Below, one piece after another: positions 8,832 to 16,537 of a DNA stretch of 32,618 nucleotides (its first letter is position 1; each line of letters begins with the position of its first letter). The stretch covers positions 1 through 32,618 of the forward strand of contig JARBJD010000569.1 in the NCBI GenBank assembly GCA_033064195.1, read 5' to 3'. The translations under genes and the position numbers were made by a program. This stretch comes from Blattamonas nauphoetae (lineage: Eukaryota; Preaxostyla; Oxymonadida). Below the pieces are notes generated by a model. It was not told the DNA's origin. It searched no databases and worked only from the letters and a program-made list of their open reading frames with translations.

Positions 8832-9053
8832 TTATTTGAATTTTTTATTTTGCATTTGAAGAGTAGGTCCAGTTAGTGCAAGTGCGAGATCTCGACGTAA
8901 CGTTCCAAGATACTCAGGCAAAATGGTGCCCTCGTGACTGATGCGTAGAACGAATTGAAGGTTGGATTGGAGACGGATGATCGAAAGATTGTCCCCAGGG
9001 TTCATGTTGGCTTCAGATTCTCGACAGAGAGTTTGACCGTAAATCATGCCCAC
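8832..9053 (-). CDS. Small protein in block copy 3
   Basis: This 73-codon frame contains NPGDNLSIIRLQSNLQFVLR and ISHEGTILPEYLGTLRR, the part conserved among the blocks. Conservation of the text in several copies suggests the block once encoded a protein. No family is recognised, and whether this copy is expressed or complete cannot be told. Confidence 0.3.
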   Translation of the reverse strand: MGMIYGQTLCRESEANMNPGDNLSIIRLQSNLQFVLRISHEGTILPEYLGTLRRDLALALTGPTLQMQNKKFK

Positions 9054-9166
9054 CCAAGACTTATCCCTTCAAGGAATTCGCGATTCTCTGTGAGAGCGTA
9101 GCAGTCATTGAGAAGGATTGAGATAGATCGTCCCCAAAGGGGTATCGGGGTGTCCATAGGAAACAT
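8884..9166 (-). repeat. Small-protein block, copy 3
   Basis: It matches copies 1 and 2 from CTCGACGTAA to the CCCCAAAGG-GTATCGGG end, but lies outside the TIR, between the TIR gene and the fibre gene. It is the most diverged of the four and contains an extra piece near 9085-9100. Confidence 0.75.
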
Positions 9167-9199
9167 ACACGAACATGAACATGAACTACTCAACGGCTA

Positions 9200-9220
9200 T
9201 TTTTGTCTTTTTTTAATTTC
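9200..9220 (+). promoter_or_regulatory. T-rich leader before the fibre gene
   Basis: TTTTTGTCTTTTTTTAATTTC precedes ATG 9222, and the same TTTTTTTAATTTCAATG context precedes the fibre fragment at 534. Its conservation in both copies supports ATG 9222 as the start. Confidence 0.5.
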
Positions 9221-9221
9221 A

Positions 9222-10160
9222 ATGAAAGAGCAAACAAAAATGAATCGACAAAAATACAATTCACAAATGATTGAGAAAATGATTGATCATAATCTTTCGA
9301 CGATCACTGAGAATGCAGCAGTCATTCACTCACTACAGACGGAATTAGAAACGAATCAGGAAGAAGTCGACACACTAAAGAAGACAACTGAAGCACACAA
9401 GACAGCAATATCATCAATCCAAAACGTCGTTTCAACAAATGGATCAATCACTTGTTCAGCTGGTATTGCAACACCAGAAATTGGAGGATTGATCAATGTG
9501 AATGGAGCGAAGTGGAATATATCAGAAGGATCACTTCCGAAGTATCCTGGAACATATCCGGCTTCAACATTTAAGTCTGGCATTTCAATTTCACAATCGC
9601 TTTCAGAAACTTCTGGAATTCAGTTCAATGGTGATGGAATTATCATGTGGTCACCGTGTGACTCACCAGCTTTGTATTGCTACGATGAAGATACTGGTTC
9701 AGGAGTGTTTTCAATATCCACAACAGGAAGTTTTTCTCAGTTGTCAGACAGAAGAGTGAAAAGAAATATTGAACCATACCCCGATGTTCTTGAACAACTG
9801 AATAAAGTGGAAATCGTACGCTACCAATTCAACACATTCGACTCGAAGATCAACAAAGTGACAAAACAACTTGAAAATGAGACAGATGAAGAACACTTGA
9901 GGAACTGCAAAGAGAAATGTGAATGCTTGAAGAAGGAAAGTGAGAAGAAACACATTGGTGTGATTGCACAACAGATCCAAGAGATATTCCCTGAGGTTGT
10001 GAATGATTCCAATCCAGACTGTCTTCAAGTTGATTATGCAGAACTCTCTTGCTTCTGCGTGAAAGCAATTCAGGAATTATCCTCTATCGTCGGACAACAA
10101 CAGACACTCATAAATGAACTCATTCAAAAATATAGTTCACTGGTTAATATTCCAACATGA
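9222..10160 (+). CDS. Fibre/spike protein with S74 autoprocessing chaperone
   Basis: The 312-residue protein has an N-terminal coiled coil (about 1-70), a glycine- and serine-rich beta shaft (about 75-170) and a C-terminal intramolecular chaperone of the peptidase S74/endosialidase type (about 172-300). The S74 signature is clear: LSDRRVKRNIEP with the Ser175/Lys180 pair, then HIGVIAQQIQEIFPEVV and VDYAELSCFCVKAIQEL. In phage tailspikes and in eukaryotic MYRF this domain trimerises the protein and cleaves itself off. By analogy this is a trimeric capsid spike for host attachment. ATG 9222 is chosen over an in-frame ATG at 9108 because the edge copy starts there and a T-rich leader precedes it. 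The 3' end slightly overlaps the convergent gene at 10144-10554. Confidence 0.88.
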   Translation: MKEQTKMNRQKYNSQMIEKMIDHNLSTITENAAVIHSLQTELETNQEEVDTLKKTTEAHKTAISSIQNVVSTNGSITCSAGIATPEIGGLINVNGAKWNISEGSLPKYPGTYPASTFKSGISISQSLSETSGIQFNGDGIIMWSPCDSPALYCYDEDTGSGVFSISTTGSFSQLSDRRVKRNIEPYPDVLEQLNKVEIVRYQFNTFDSKINKVTKQLENETDEEHLRNCKEKCECLKKESEKKHIGVIAQQIQEIFPEVVNDSNPDCLQVDYAELSCFCVKAIQELSSIVGQQQTLINELIQKYSSLVNIPT

Positions 10161-10554
10161 GATCAACCAGAAATTCATAATACTCTTTGATTATTTTTCC
10201 ATTGATTGTCTCTGATGTTTCCATCTCGATTGACTCACCAGAACTGTCTTTGAACCAGATCTTCACAATAGATTGTCGAGTAGTTAATTCCCACTTCTTT
10301 CACTTCGCAATCTGTTCATTACAGAAAGCAACATATGAATCATTGAATGCATCAGTCTGGATCCAATCACCATGGATTGTTATGTGCTGCGGTACATCTT
10401 TTGAAATGACTGTCGATGCATCACTAATCTCTTCTTTCACATGGATGAGTTTGCAGTCAAGAAAGTAGATGTATTTTTGTTTTCTTGAATTGGTAAAATC
10501 AGGAGGGAGTTGAGCAGTGTGAGAATTCTGAATTGAGAAGTAACGCTTGACCAT
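10144..10554 (-). pseudogene. Unknown small Polinton gene, apparently broken
   Basis: Starts at ATG 10554 (MVKRYFSIQNSHTAQLPPDF) behind the T-rich leader used by the other genes, and lies just downstream of the second capsid-like gene in the same direction. Coding-like sequence extends to about 10144, converging with the fibre gene. The gene appears to carry about one break. The product is mixed beta (KYIYFLDCKLIHVKEE) and no family was recognised; a minor virion protein is the likeliest role from position. Confidence 0.5.
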
Positions 10555-10563
10555 TTGTGATTT

Positions 10564-10580
10564 CTACAAAAATAAAATAT
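10564..10580 (-). promoter_or_regulatory. T-rich leader
   Basis: On the coding strand, ATATTTTATTTTTGTAG lies about 10 nt before ATG 10554. Confidence 0.45.
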
Positions 10581-10594
10581 CATATTTATTCAAT

Positions 10595-12274
10595 TTAGTA
10601 TCCTCTCTTCACTTCTTCATATGCTTCTTGGAGTCGGCGATCAATGACATATCGCACTCGTGGTTGTCCATTCTCAATCCAGAACAGCCAATATGATGCT
10701 TGATGCAATGCTAGAATCGGCGGAGGAGGTCCTTCTGGAGTTGATGTGAAATATGGATCAGGTTCGCCTTGTTTGATTGGGGTTCCTCTGAAGACAATGT
10801 TCACTGATTCTGCTGTCGATATACCTTCTTCTCCACCAGCAATTTCACTTCGATCTGTTGGAACCATAAATGTGAATGAAGTTGCATCTGTTGATGGTCT
10901 CAGTTTCCTGCTCTCCTTTCCACCATAGACGTAATTGCGAGGTTCACAAATGGAATTCTCAAACTCTTGTGTTGCAGAACAGCCAATGAAATCACCGTTC
11001 ACCATCATCATTTGATAGAACTCTGGTGAGTTTGTTGACATTGGGAAATTGGGATAATTATTTCCTAGCATTTCGAAGTGACCAACATATTGAGGATTTC
11101 TGAAGACTGTACACTCGTTTGGTCGATCGGGGAATAAGCACATAAGATTCATGAGATTGTTGAGTTTGATACTAATGTTTGATCTCACTCCCATTGCATT
11201 TGCAGATGATTGAAATGATTGTGTGTCAATTCTTTCTGCTTTCAAGACGTACAATGTCTTTGAATACGTGTTGAAGAGGGATTGCTTCGTTGCATCAGTG
11301 ATTTGATATCCGTAGCAAATAGAAGTGACTTTGTCCACCGATGAACTCAGAACCGTGGAAGTGGTTGATTTAACTGTAGTATGCACAATTCCAGTACTTG
11401 GATCTGGATCTGAATATGTATAATATTGATAAACTGGATTTCCGATTTGTGTGAATTCTTGAGTCACATTTGTGAATTCTCCATCTTGTAATAGTGCGTG
11501 ATGAGATTTGTGTGTAGTATATTTTCCTAATGGATCTTTCTCCACGTATCGTTCAAGTCCTTTTCGAATGACTGTGGGTACTCGAATCGGACAGTACACA
11601 AGTGAATCAGTTGTCAAATGAAATCTCAAACGTAAATTGCCAAAGATGGAATTTGGATACTGATCAAAAGTACTCAGTGGAAGTAAATTCACAAACGGAA
11701 TAACCAGAGGAATTGTAATTGGGAACATTGTTTCAGTATTAGGAGTTGGAGAAAAGTAGCATCCACAAACACTTGGATCCATTCTCTGAACATTTTCAAA
11801 AAGACTGTAGCAATGCTTCATGTTGTTTTTCTCTTCATAAGACTTGAAAGTGTGGTACAGAAATGATTCGTGAACATGATTATTCTGGAGTGTATTGTCA
11901 ATGATGTTTCCTTTGCTGTCGACGAGTCTCATATCTCGAATTGCATCTGATGATGACTTATATCCGTAGAACATTGCATACATGTTCGGGAAGTAGTTTC
12001 TGTCTGTCGTCGGTTGCTCATACGGAATAGTGATCGTTAGATCTATTCGTAAATGACTCTTCGCAAACTCAGTCACATCATGACCATCATAACACAGTGG
12101 AACTTCAATCTCATCTCCGATTCTGCAAGGCATAGGTGGATTCGTTGGATGCACTTCTTGGATGGAATAAATGTGTGGCTCTGAATCCCATTGTTTTGGC
12201 AAGTATGATTGGACTTCGATTTGCTCAATTAATGTCGATGTTGGTTTGGATTGATTTGATCTGATACTTCTCAT
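10595..12274 (-). CDS. Capsid-like protein B, probable double jelly-roll
   Basis: The 559-residue protein is paralogous to its upstream neighbour (12327-14186). Matching landmarks in order are GYKSSSDAIRDMRLV (104-118) against GLKHSASIFRDLTVL, MKHC (about 152-155) against RKHC, YPNSIFGNLRL (206-216) against YPACLFGDLKL, a following CP pair, and a C-terminal PPPILALHQASYWLFW against PAPILATTPTTWWVLR. Length and beta-rich pattern fit Polinton major capsid proteins of the double jelly-roll type, which build icosahedral facets. The assignment comes from size, context and pattern; no invariant catalytic motif exists to confirm it. Start ATG 12274 follows a T-rich leader. Confidence 0.7.
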   Translation of the reverse strand: MRSIRSNQSKPTSTLIEQIEVQSYLPKQWDSEPHIYSIQEVHPTNPPMPCRIGDEIEVPLCYDGHDVTEFAKSHLRIDLTITIPYEQPTTDRNYFPNMYAMFYGYKSSSDAIRDMRLVDSKGNIIDNTLQNNHVHESFLYHTFKSYEEKNNMKHCYSLFENVQRMDPSVCGCYFSPTPNTETMFPITIPLVIPFVNLLPLSTFDQYPNSIFGNLRLRFHLTTDSLVYCPIRVPTVIRKGLERYVEKDPLGKYTTHKSHHALLQDGEFTNVTQEFTQIGNPVYQYYTYSDPDPSTGIVHTTVKSTTSTVLSSSVDKVTSICYGYQITDATKQSLFNTYSKTLYVLKAERIDTQSFQSSANAMGVRSNISIKLNNLMNLMCLFPDRPNECTVFRNPQYVGHFEMLGNNYPNFPMSTNSPEFYQMMMVNGDFIGCSATQEFENSICEPRNYVYGGKESRKLRPSTDATSFTFMVPTDRSEIAGGEEGISTAESVNIVFRGTPIKQGEPDPYFTSTPEGPPPPILALHQASYWLFWIENGQPRVRYVIDRRLQEAYEEVKRGY

Positions 12275-12278
12275 TTAT

Positions 12279-12298
12279 AGAAAAATAAAAAATACAAT
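12279..12298 (-). promoter_or_regulatory. T-rich leader
   Basis: On the coding strand, ATTGTATTTTTTATTTTTCT lies 4-24 nt before ATG 12274. Confidence 0.5.
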
Positions 12299-12326
12299 AT
12301 CATAATTTTCTTTTACTGTTTTGTCT

Positions 12327-14186
12327 CTACAAGATTCCTAAATCTTTGTGCAACGCTTTCAATGTGTGATTTGGGTAGTACTCAACTTTTGGTTTGCCAT
12401 TACTGTATCGTAATACCCACCATGTGGTTGGGGTTGTTGCTAAAATTGGTGCAGGAGGATGAGTAAATGTTGTCATGTTTCCACCACTTTGACTTGGATT
12501 GTAGACATTGTAGTATGTGTCCAGCTTACCTTGATAAATGGGATATGATCTTAAAGTGACAGGAACGTTTCCTTTGGAACTGATGGAATCATTACAGTTC
12601 GTTGGACACCCACTTCTCTGTGTTGAAAAGCACATAAGGAAGTCAGTGTTGTCATGAATCGGTCGAACTCTTGTCATTGTCTCATTGGGATAATTCTGAT
12701 CACCAGTGAGTTTCTCTTCAACGAGAGAATCTGTCAGTGATCGCTCCAAGTCGTCAGGAACAGCTAGATAGGAATCGAGATTTAGAGTCGATAATGCAAA
12801 TTGATAGAAGCGAGCTCCAATTGTTGTTGTCGGTTGATCTGGATAGTATTTGTCGAGTAGATTCACTTGGATATCCTTCTGCATTGGATTGTGGAAACAA
12901 GTGACTTCATTGTCGTAGTGACGGAAGAGAAGCATGATGTCCTTGGCATTAACAACCACCATTTGTTGAGTGCAATTAATGCCTGTTTCAGTTGGTGTCT
13001 TCTGAAATGGATAGAACGATATCTTTTCTGCTGGAATAGTTCCTGGACGATCCTGATACATTTTCTTGAGATTCTCTTTCGCAATTTCTTTCATATTGTA
13101 TCCAGAGCTCATGCAATACACATCATCAATTTGATACTCGGTGATGTTTAGTGAGATGTACTGATCCACGTATTCTGGTTCTGTCGTAACTGTACCAGCT
13201 GATGAATACACAATGTCTTTCGTAACTGATGGTTGCAGAAATGATTGACCAATTTGAACGAAGTTCTTTGTGCATGAGGTTACGAGATTGTTTAAGAAAT
13301 AGGGACGATGCTGAATACAATCGGCAATTGATGCTTTTATCTTAGGCGCTGCAGCAGTCCCAGTAACGATTAATGAAAGTGTGTTCTTCAGAGTGAGTTC
13401 AGGATTAACTGGACAACACACAAATGCATCTTCATTGATGTGAACGCTCAGTTTCAAATCTCCAAAGAGACACGCAGGATAGTCAGTCATTCCAGAGAAG
13501 ATGAGAAGATCTTCAAGATTGATTGACACACGAATAGGTACATCAATACTGTCTTTGAATACTCCAGTTCCAGAAGTTGTTGTGAAATCAGAAAGTGGAA
13601 TATAAACACCAGCAACAGATTCGTCATGATTCCATGCATTCTGCCAAGGTGTGTGACAATGTTTACGATTCTCCAATTGACTCTTTGGCTTGATCATATT
13701 GTAGATGTGAGACTCCATTGACACGTCATTAGTTGTTGTGCTGATGATTCTCTGATTGTTGTGAAGAACAGTAAGGTCACGAAAGATTGATGCCGAATGT
13801 TTGAGTCCAACGAATATGAATATCCTCTCATTCATGTACGATCCATTTTTACTGGAATTTGTCTTCCAATTATTCACTTTAAGCCTTGCTGTCATTGTGA
13901 ACGTAATGAAGGAATCATCGATTTGACAAATGTCTTGATTACCAGTCAACGGAATGATTATTTCCTGTCCTTTGTAGAATCGTGAATTCTCGGATGGTTT
14001 TAATTCCTGAATGGAAGTACTGTGTGCTCCATCATTCAGAAGATAATTAATGTGATGTTCAGACATGAGTTGTTGTTGTATTTGACCAATATCATCTCGA
14101 GTGTACTTGATTGATCCAGTTGTATTTCCAGTCAATGATGATGCTCCAGTTCTTTTGTTTGTCAGATGTGTTATATGTGAGTTCAT
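12327..14186 (-). CDS. Capsid-like protein A, probable double jelly-roll
   Basis: The 619-residue protein is beta-rich, with GLKHSASIFRDLTVL at 127-141, NRKHCHTPWQNAWNHDES near 173-190 and YPACLFGDLKL at 236-246, all having counterparts in the adjacent 559-residue paralogue. The C-terminus also matches (APILATTPTTWWVLRYSNG). Polintons normally carry one major capsid protein of about this size, so this is the likelier primary one, being longer and first in the capsid cluster. The gene is open throughout and follows the small MAPG genes in the same direction with a 28-nt gap, suggesting a late virion cluster. Confidence 0.72.
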   Translation of the reverse strand: MNSHITHLTNKRTGASSLTGNTTGSIKYTRDDIGQIQQQLMSEHHINYLLNDGAHSTSIQELKPSENSRFYKGQEIIIPLTGNQDICQIDDSFITFTMTARLKVNNWKTNSSKNGSYMNERIFIFVGLKHSASIFRDLTVLHNNQRIISTTTNDVSMESHIYNMIKPKSQLENRKHCHTPWQNAWNHDESVAGVYIPLSDFTTTSGTGVFKDSIDVPIRVSINLEDLLIFSGMTDYPACLFGDLKLSVHINEDAFVCCPVNPELTLKNTLSLIVTGTAAAPKIKASIADCIQHRPYFLNNLVTSCTKNFVQIGQSFLQPSVTKDIVYSSAGTVTTEPEYVDQYISLNITEYQIDDVYCMSSGYNMKEIAKENLKKMYQDRPGTIPAEKISFYPFQKTPTETGINCTQQMVVVNAKDIMLLFRHYDNEVTCFHNPMQKDIQVNLLDKYYPDQPTTTIGARFYQFALSTLNLDSYLAVPDDLERSLTDSLVEEKLTGDQNYPNETMTRVRPIHDNTDFLMCFSTQRSGCPTNCNDSISSKGNVPVTLRSYPIYQGKLDTYYNVYNPSQSGGNMTTFTHPPAPILATTPTTWWVLRYSNGKPKVEYYPNHTLKALHKDLGIL

Positions 14187-14191
14187 TTTAT

Positions 14192-14207
14192 CAAAAATAA
14201 AAAAACA
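14192..14207 (-). promoter_or_regulatory. T-rich leader
   Basis: On the coding strand, GTTTTTTTATTTTTG lies about 5-20 nt before ATG 14186. Confidence 0.5.
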
Positions 14208-14214
14208 AGAATGC

Positions 14215-14517
14215 TTATTTCTTTTTCAGTTTCTTCTTCTTCGCTTTCGGCTTCAGCTTTTCTTCTAGCTTCAGTATTTCTCCTCTGAGCTTGTTCGCAA
14301 CTGCTGTGTTTCCTTCATTGATTGCTTGCTCATATTGTGCCATCTTTTCTGCATGGATTTGCTGATCCGACTTCACATCTGGAATCATCTCAACACCTGT
14401 CTGTGCAACCTTCGAAATCAGTGGTCCAACGAAGGGAATGAGATTCAGAAATGGAGCTCCAACTCTGAGTATGTTTTTTCCGACTGCTGCTAATTTTGAC
14501 AACCAACCTGGTGCCAT
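14215..14517 (-). CDS. Small amphipathic protein MAPG-1
   Basis: The 100-residue protein starts MAPGWLSKLAAVGKNILRVG, with a hydrophobic glycine-containing segment (about 20-48, FLNLIPFVGPLISKVA), then a charged helix and a lysine-rich tail (KPKAKKKKLKKK). The N-terminal MAPG, short amphipathic helix and VGK/IGK are shared with the next gene upstream. Size, amphipathic start and basic tail recall small internal virion proteins such as adenovirus core or membrane-lytic proteins, but no homology could be shown. A role in membrane penetration or DNA binding is inference. Confidence 0.7.
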   Translation of the reverse strand: MAPGWLSKLAAVGKNILRVGAPFLNLIPFVGPLISKVAQTGVEMIPDVKSDQQIHAEKMAQYEQAINEGNTAVANKLRGEILKLEEKLKPKAKKKKLKKK

Positions 14518-14522
14518 TTATG

Positions 14523-14535
14523 TAAAAATAAAAAA
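14523..14535 (-). promoter_or_regulatory. T-rich leader
   Basis: On the coding strand, TTTTTATTTTTAC lies about 5 nt before ATG 14517. The text up to the start, TTTTTATTTTTACATAAATG, is identical before ATG 14863. Confidence 0.55.
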
Positions 14536-14551
14536 CTAGAACATAAACAAA

Positions 14552-14863
14552 TTATAATCCTTTGAATTGAATTTTGGAATTTGACGACTGGGGCATGTCA
14601 TCATTAACATACCGAGCATTTCGTGGAGGTTCATAATCAATCATCTGTTGTTGTGGTGCTCGATTGATTGCTTTGTTTTGCTGGTACACATCCATCATTC
14701 CGCCTTAGCCACTGAGGATTCCTCCTGCTGTTTGTCCAAACTTGTTGTTTGTCTGTGAGAGCAAGCCACCTCCAACCTGAAGCAGTGATGGAGCAAGCGG
14801 TTTGATGAATTGAAAGAACTGTTTGCCAATATTTTTGAGTTTGTTGAAACTTCCTGGTGCCAT
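14552..14863 (-). pseudogene. Small amphipathic protein MAPG-2, apparently broken
   Basis: Starts MAPGSFNKLKNIGKQFFQFI at ATG 14863, paralogous at its N-terminus to the product of 14215-14517. Coding-like sequence rich in Q and N extends to about 14552. The gene appears to carry about one break; alternatively it is simply shorter and followed by a second small gene. Role as for MAPG-1: a probable minor internal virion protein, by position and amphipathic start. Confidence 0.55.
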
Positions 14864-14869
14864 TTATGT

Positions 14870-14885
14870 AAAAATAAAAAATACA
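14870..14885 (-). promoter_or_regulatory. T-rich leader
   Basis: On the coding strand, TGTATTTTTTATTTTT lies about 6 nt before ATG 14863. Confidence 0.5.
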
Positions 14886-14899
14886 ATTCATTAATTTTT

Positions 14900-15487
14900 C
14901 TAACGAGGAATTGCCTTTGTCAATGAAATTCCATAATTGAGTATAGTGTTGTATGCTTCGTTGAAGGCAATGCTCATATCTTTTCCACCAACAAGAATCT
15001 TGAAAATTGTTCGAAAGATTGGTAGTTTATTCAGACATAGACACTTGTCAGACAAATCATCCAGTTCAATCACCACATCATTGATTCCAGTGAGTGTAGC
15101 AATCAGTGCACATAAATCACTTTGGTTTGTGATCAGTTTCTTCGATGGTTCAATGAGATTATTCAGTAGTTTCTTTTCACAAGCAAATGCATTCTTGTAA
15201 ACAAGCAATAATTGATCTTTGAATGCTGCAATGTTGGATGTGTACTCACGAAGTGGGATTGAACGACTTTGGATTGGTGCAGATGGGTAGATCTCAAGTG
15301 GTGGTGGATCATACGTTCCTGGAACATTGTCTAGTTCGACATTCGCGCATTGTTCATTTCGATCTTCGAGTTTTGATCTTCCAGAAGTTGATCCTTTATT
15401 ATCGATGATCACATTGTTGGTGATTGACGTTGGAACTGAAGAAGAACTTGTGTGTTTCGTAAATTGACAACTTAGAATTGGCTGCAT
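14900..15487 (-). CDS. Unknown probable virion protein, 195 residues
   Basis: Starts at ATG 15487 (MQPILSCQFTKHTSSSSVPT) behind a T-rich leader. The N-terminal 75 residues are polar and probably disordered, ending in a proline-rich stretch (GTYDPPPLEIYPSAPIQ). The rest is predicted helical, with KDQLLLVYKNAFACEKKLLN and a C-terminal hydrophobic segment. No family was recognised and no protease triad is visible. Its place in the minus-strand late cluster, between the basic protein and the MAPG genes, suggests a structural or assembly role. The PPPLEIYPSAP stretch carries short-linear-motif-like text (PxxP, YPSAP resembling YPxL/PSAP late domains), which is only suggestive. Confidence 0.65.
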   Translation of the reverse strand: MQPILSCQFTKHTSSSSVPTSITNNVIIDNKGSTSGRSKLEDRNEQCANVELDNVPGTYDPPPLEIYPSAPIQSRSIPLREYTSNIAAFKDQLLLVYKNAFACEKKLLNNLIEPSKKLITNQSDLCALIATLTGINDVVIELDDLSDKCLCLNKLPIFRTIFKILVGGKDMSIAFNEAYNTILNYGISLTKAIPR

Positions 15488-15496
15488 CACTTTCTA

Positions 15497-15510
15497 TAAA
15501 AATAAAAAAT
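15497..15510 (-). promoter_or_regulatory. T-rich leader
   Basis: On the coding strand, ATTTTTTATTTTTA lies about 10 nt before ATG 15487. Confidence 0.5.
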
Positions 15511-15524
15511 ATATATTTATGTTT

Positions 15525-16478
15525 TTAATCACTCATATCTTTCTCCAAGTGTGCGAATCGAGCATATTCAGACATATGTCCTGTTTGGAATCTACCGATA
15601 TCTCCCGTTCTTGTTCGGTACGCTGCAGTTGTCTGTTCGTTCACAAATGTTGAGATGTTTGCTGAATAACGACCAAGGAAAGTTTGCAAATCTTCTGTTT
15701 TTGTGATGATTTCGAGGAACTGGGGATGAATTTGTTCCTTAAACGCTTTTCTTGCTTTCGTCCTCTGATGATCTGGATTTGAACTGATGAAACCTTCAAC
15801 ATAGTCTTCAAGCCACTGATCCCACATCTTTGATGCAATCTTGGATTGAATGGAATTGAAAACCATATTGTCCAACACATTTTTGCTGAGATCTGCTGGT
15901 TGATCTCGACTTGCCCGATACACCTTCAAAGTATCATTCATGAATTCACCAACTGCTTTCTTCATTATTGCATAAGGTTGTTGTGATCGTTGTGCTTGCA
16001 TTTCTTGGTAGTTGACTTCACGATAGTTTCCTGGTAAATCGTATGTTCCAGTTTTGAGGAAGTTGTTGTGTGCAGCTTTGATTCTTCTTCCATGATCTTG
16101 ACGAAATGATGAGTATGGAGTTTGTCTTCGCATATCTGGTGTTGGATTCATTGAATAGTATGTCTCGACGACAGGTCGACTGTTGTATGATGTAAGCATG
16201 AAACCATTTGCTGCAACCAGATCTCCATTGTCTTTGTCGTAGACCATCACATCAGGAACTTTTCCATGTTTTTCAATCTGAACCGTCCAATTTTGTCCAG
16301 TCCTTTCAATGTATTCCAAAGCTGATGGAACACTACTGAGTGCAGAATTGAATTTGGTGCGAATGTCATCATCAGCATAGATTCTTTTCATTGCATCCAA
16401 AGCCCCCTGATCAAATCTCATTTTCGGTTTCTTCGCTGGTGCCTTTCTCTTTGCGGGAATGTATTGTATCTTCGACAT
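15525..16478 (-). CDS. Unknown basic virion-type protein, 317 residues
   Basis: ATG 16478 is chosen (MSKIQYIPAKRKAPAKKPKM): the five codons upstream in frame have no ATG and overlap the leader. The N-terminus is strongly basic, as in DNA-associated or capsid-interior proteins. The rest is mixed, with a globular part (about 30-110: FNSALSSVPSALEYIERTG) and a helical C-terminal half. No Walker, protease or nuclease motif is seen. It is divergently transcribed from the ATPase gene with 59 nt between the two ATGs, so it is probably co-expressed with packaging functions. It could be a minor capsid, portal-region or terminal-protein candidate; none can be shown. Confidence 0.68.
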   Translation of the reverse strand: MSKIQYIPAKRKAPAKKPKMRFDQGALDAMKRIYADDDIRTKFNSALSSVPSALEYIERTGQNWTVQIEKHGKVPDVMVYDKDNGDLVAANGFMLTSYNSRPVVETYYSMNPTPDMRRQTPYSSFRQDHGRRIKAAHNNFLKTGTYDLPGNYREVNYQEMQAQRSQQPYAIMKKAVGEFMNDTLKVYRASRDQPADLSKNVLDNMVFNSIQSKIASKMWDQWLEDYVEGFISSNPDHQRTKARKAFKEQIHPQFLEIITKTEDLQTFLGRYSANISTFVNEQTTAAYRTRTGDIGRFQTGHMSEYARFAHLEKDMSD

Positions 16479-16537
16479 TGTGTTTTCATACAAAATAAAA
16501 AATCCAAAACTATATTTTAATTAGAGAGAAATCATAA
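16479..16537. promoter_or_regulatory. Divergent promoter region
   Basis: These 59 nt separate the start of the minus-strand basic protein from the plus-strand ATPase. They contain a T-rich leader facing the minus gene (about 16491-16503) and TATATTTTAATTAG facing the ATPase. The region must carry start signals for both directions. Confidence 0.5.
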
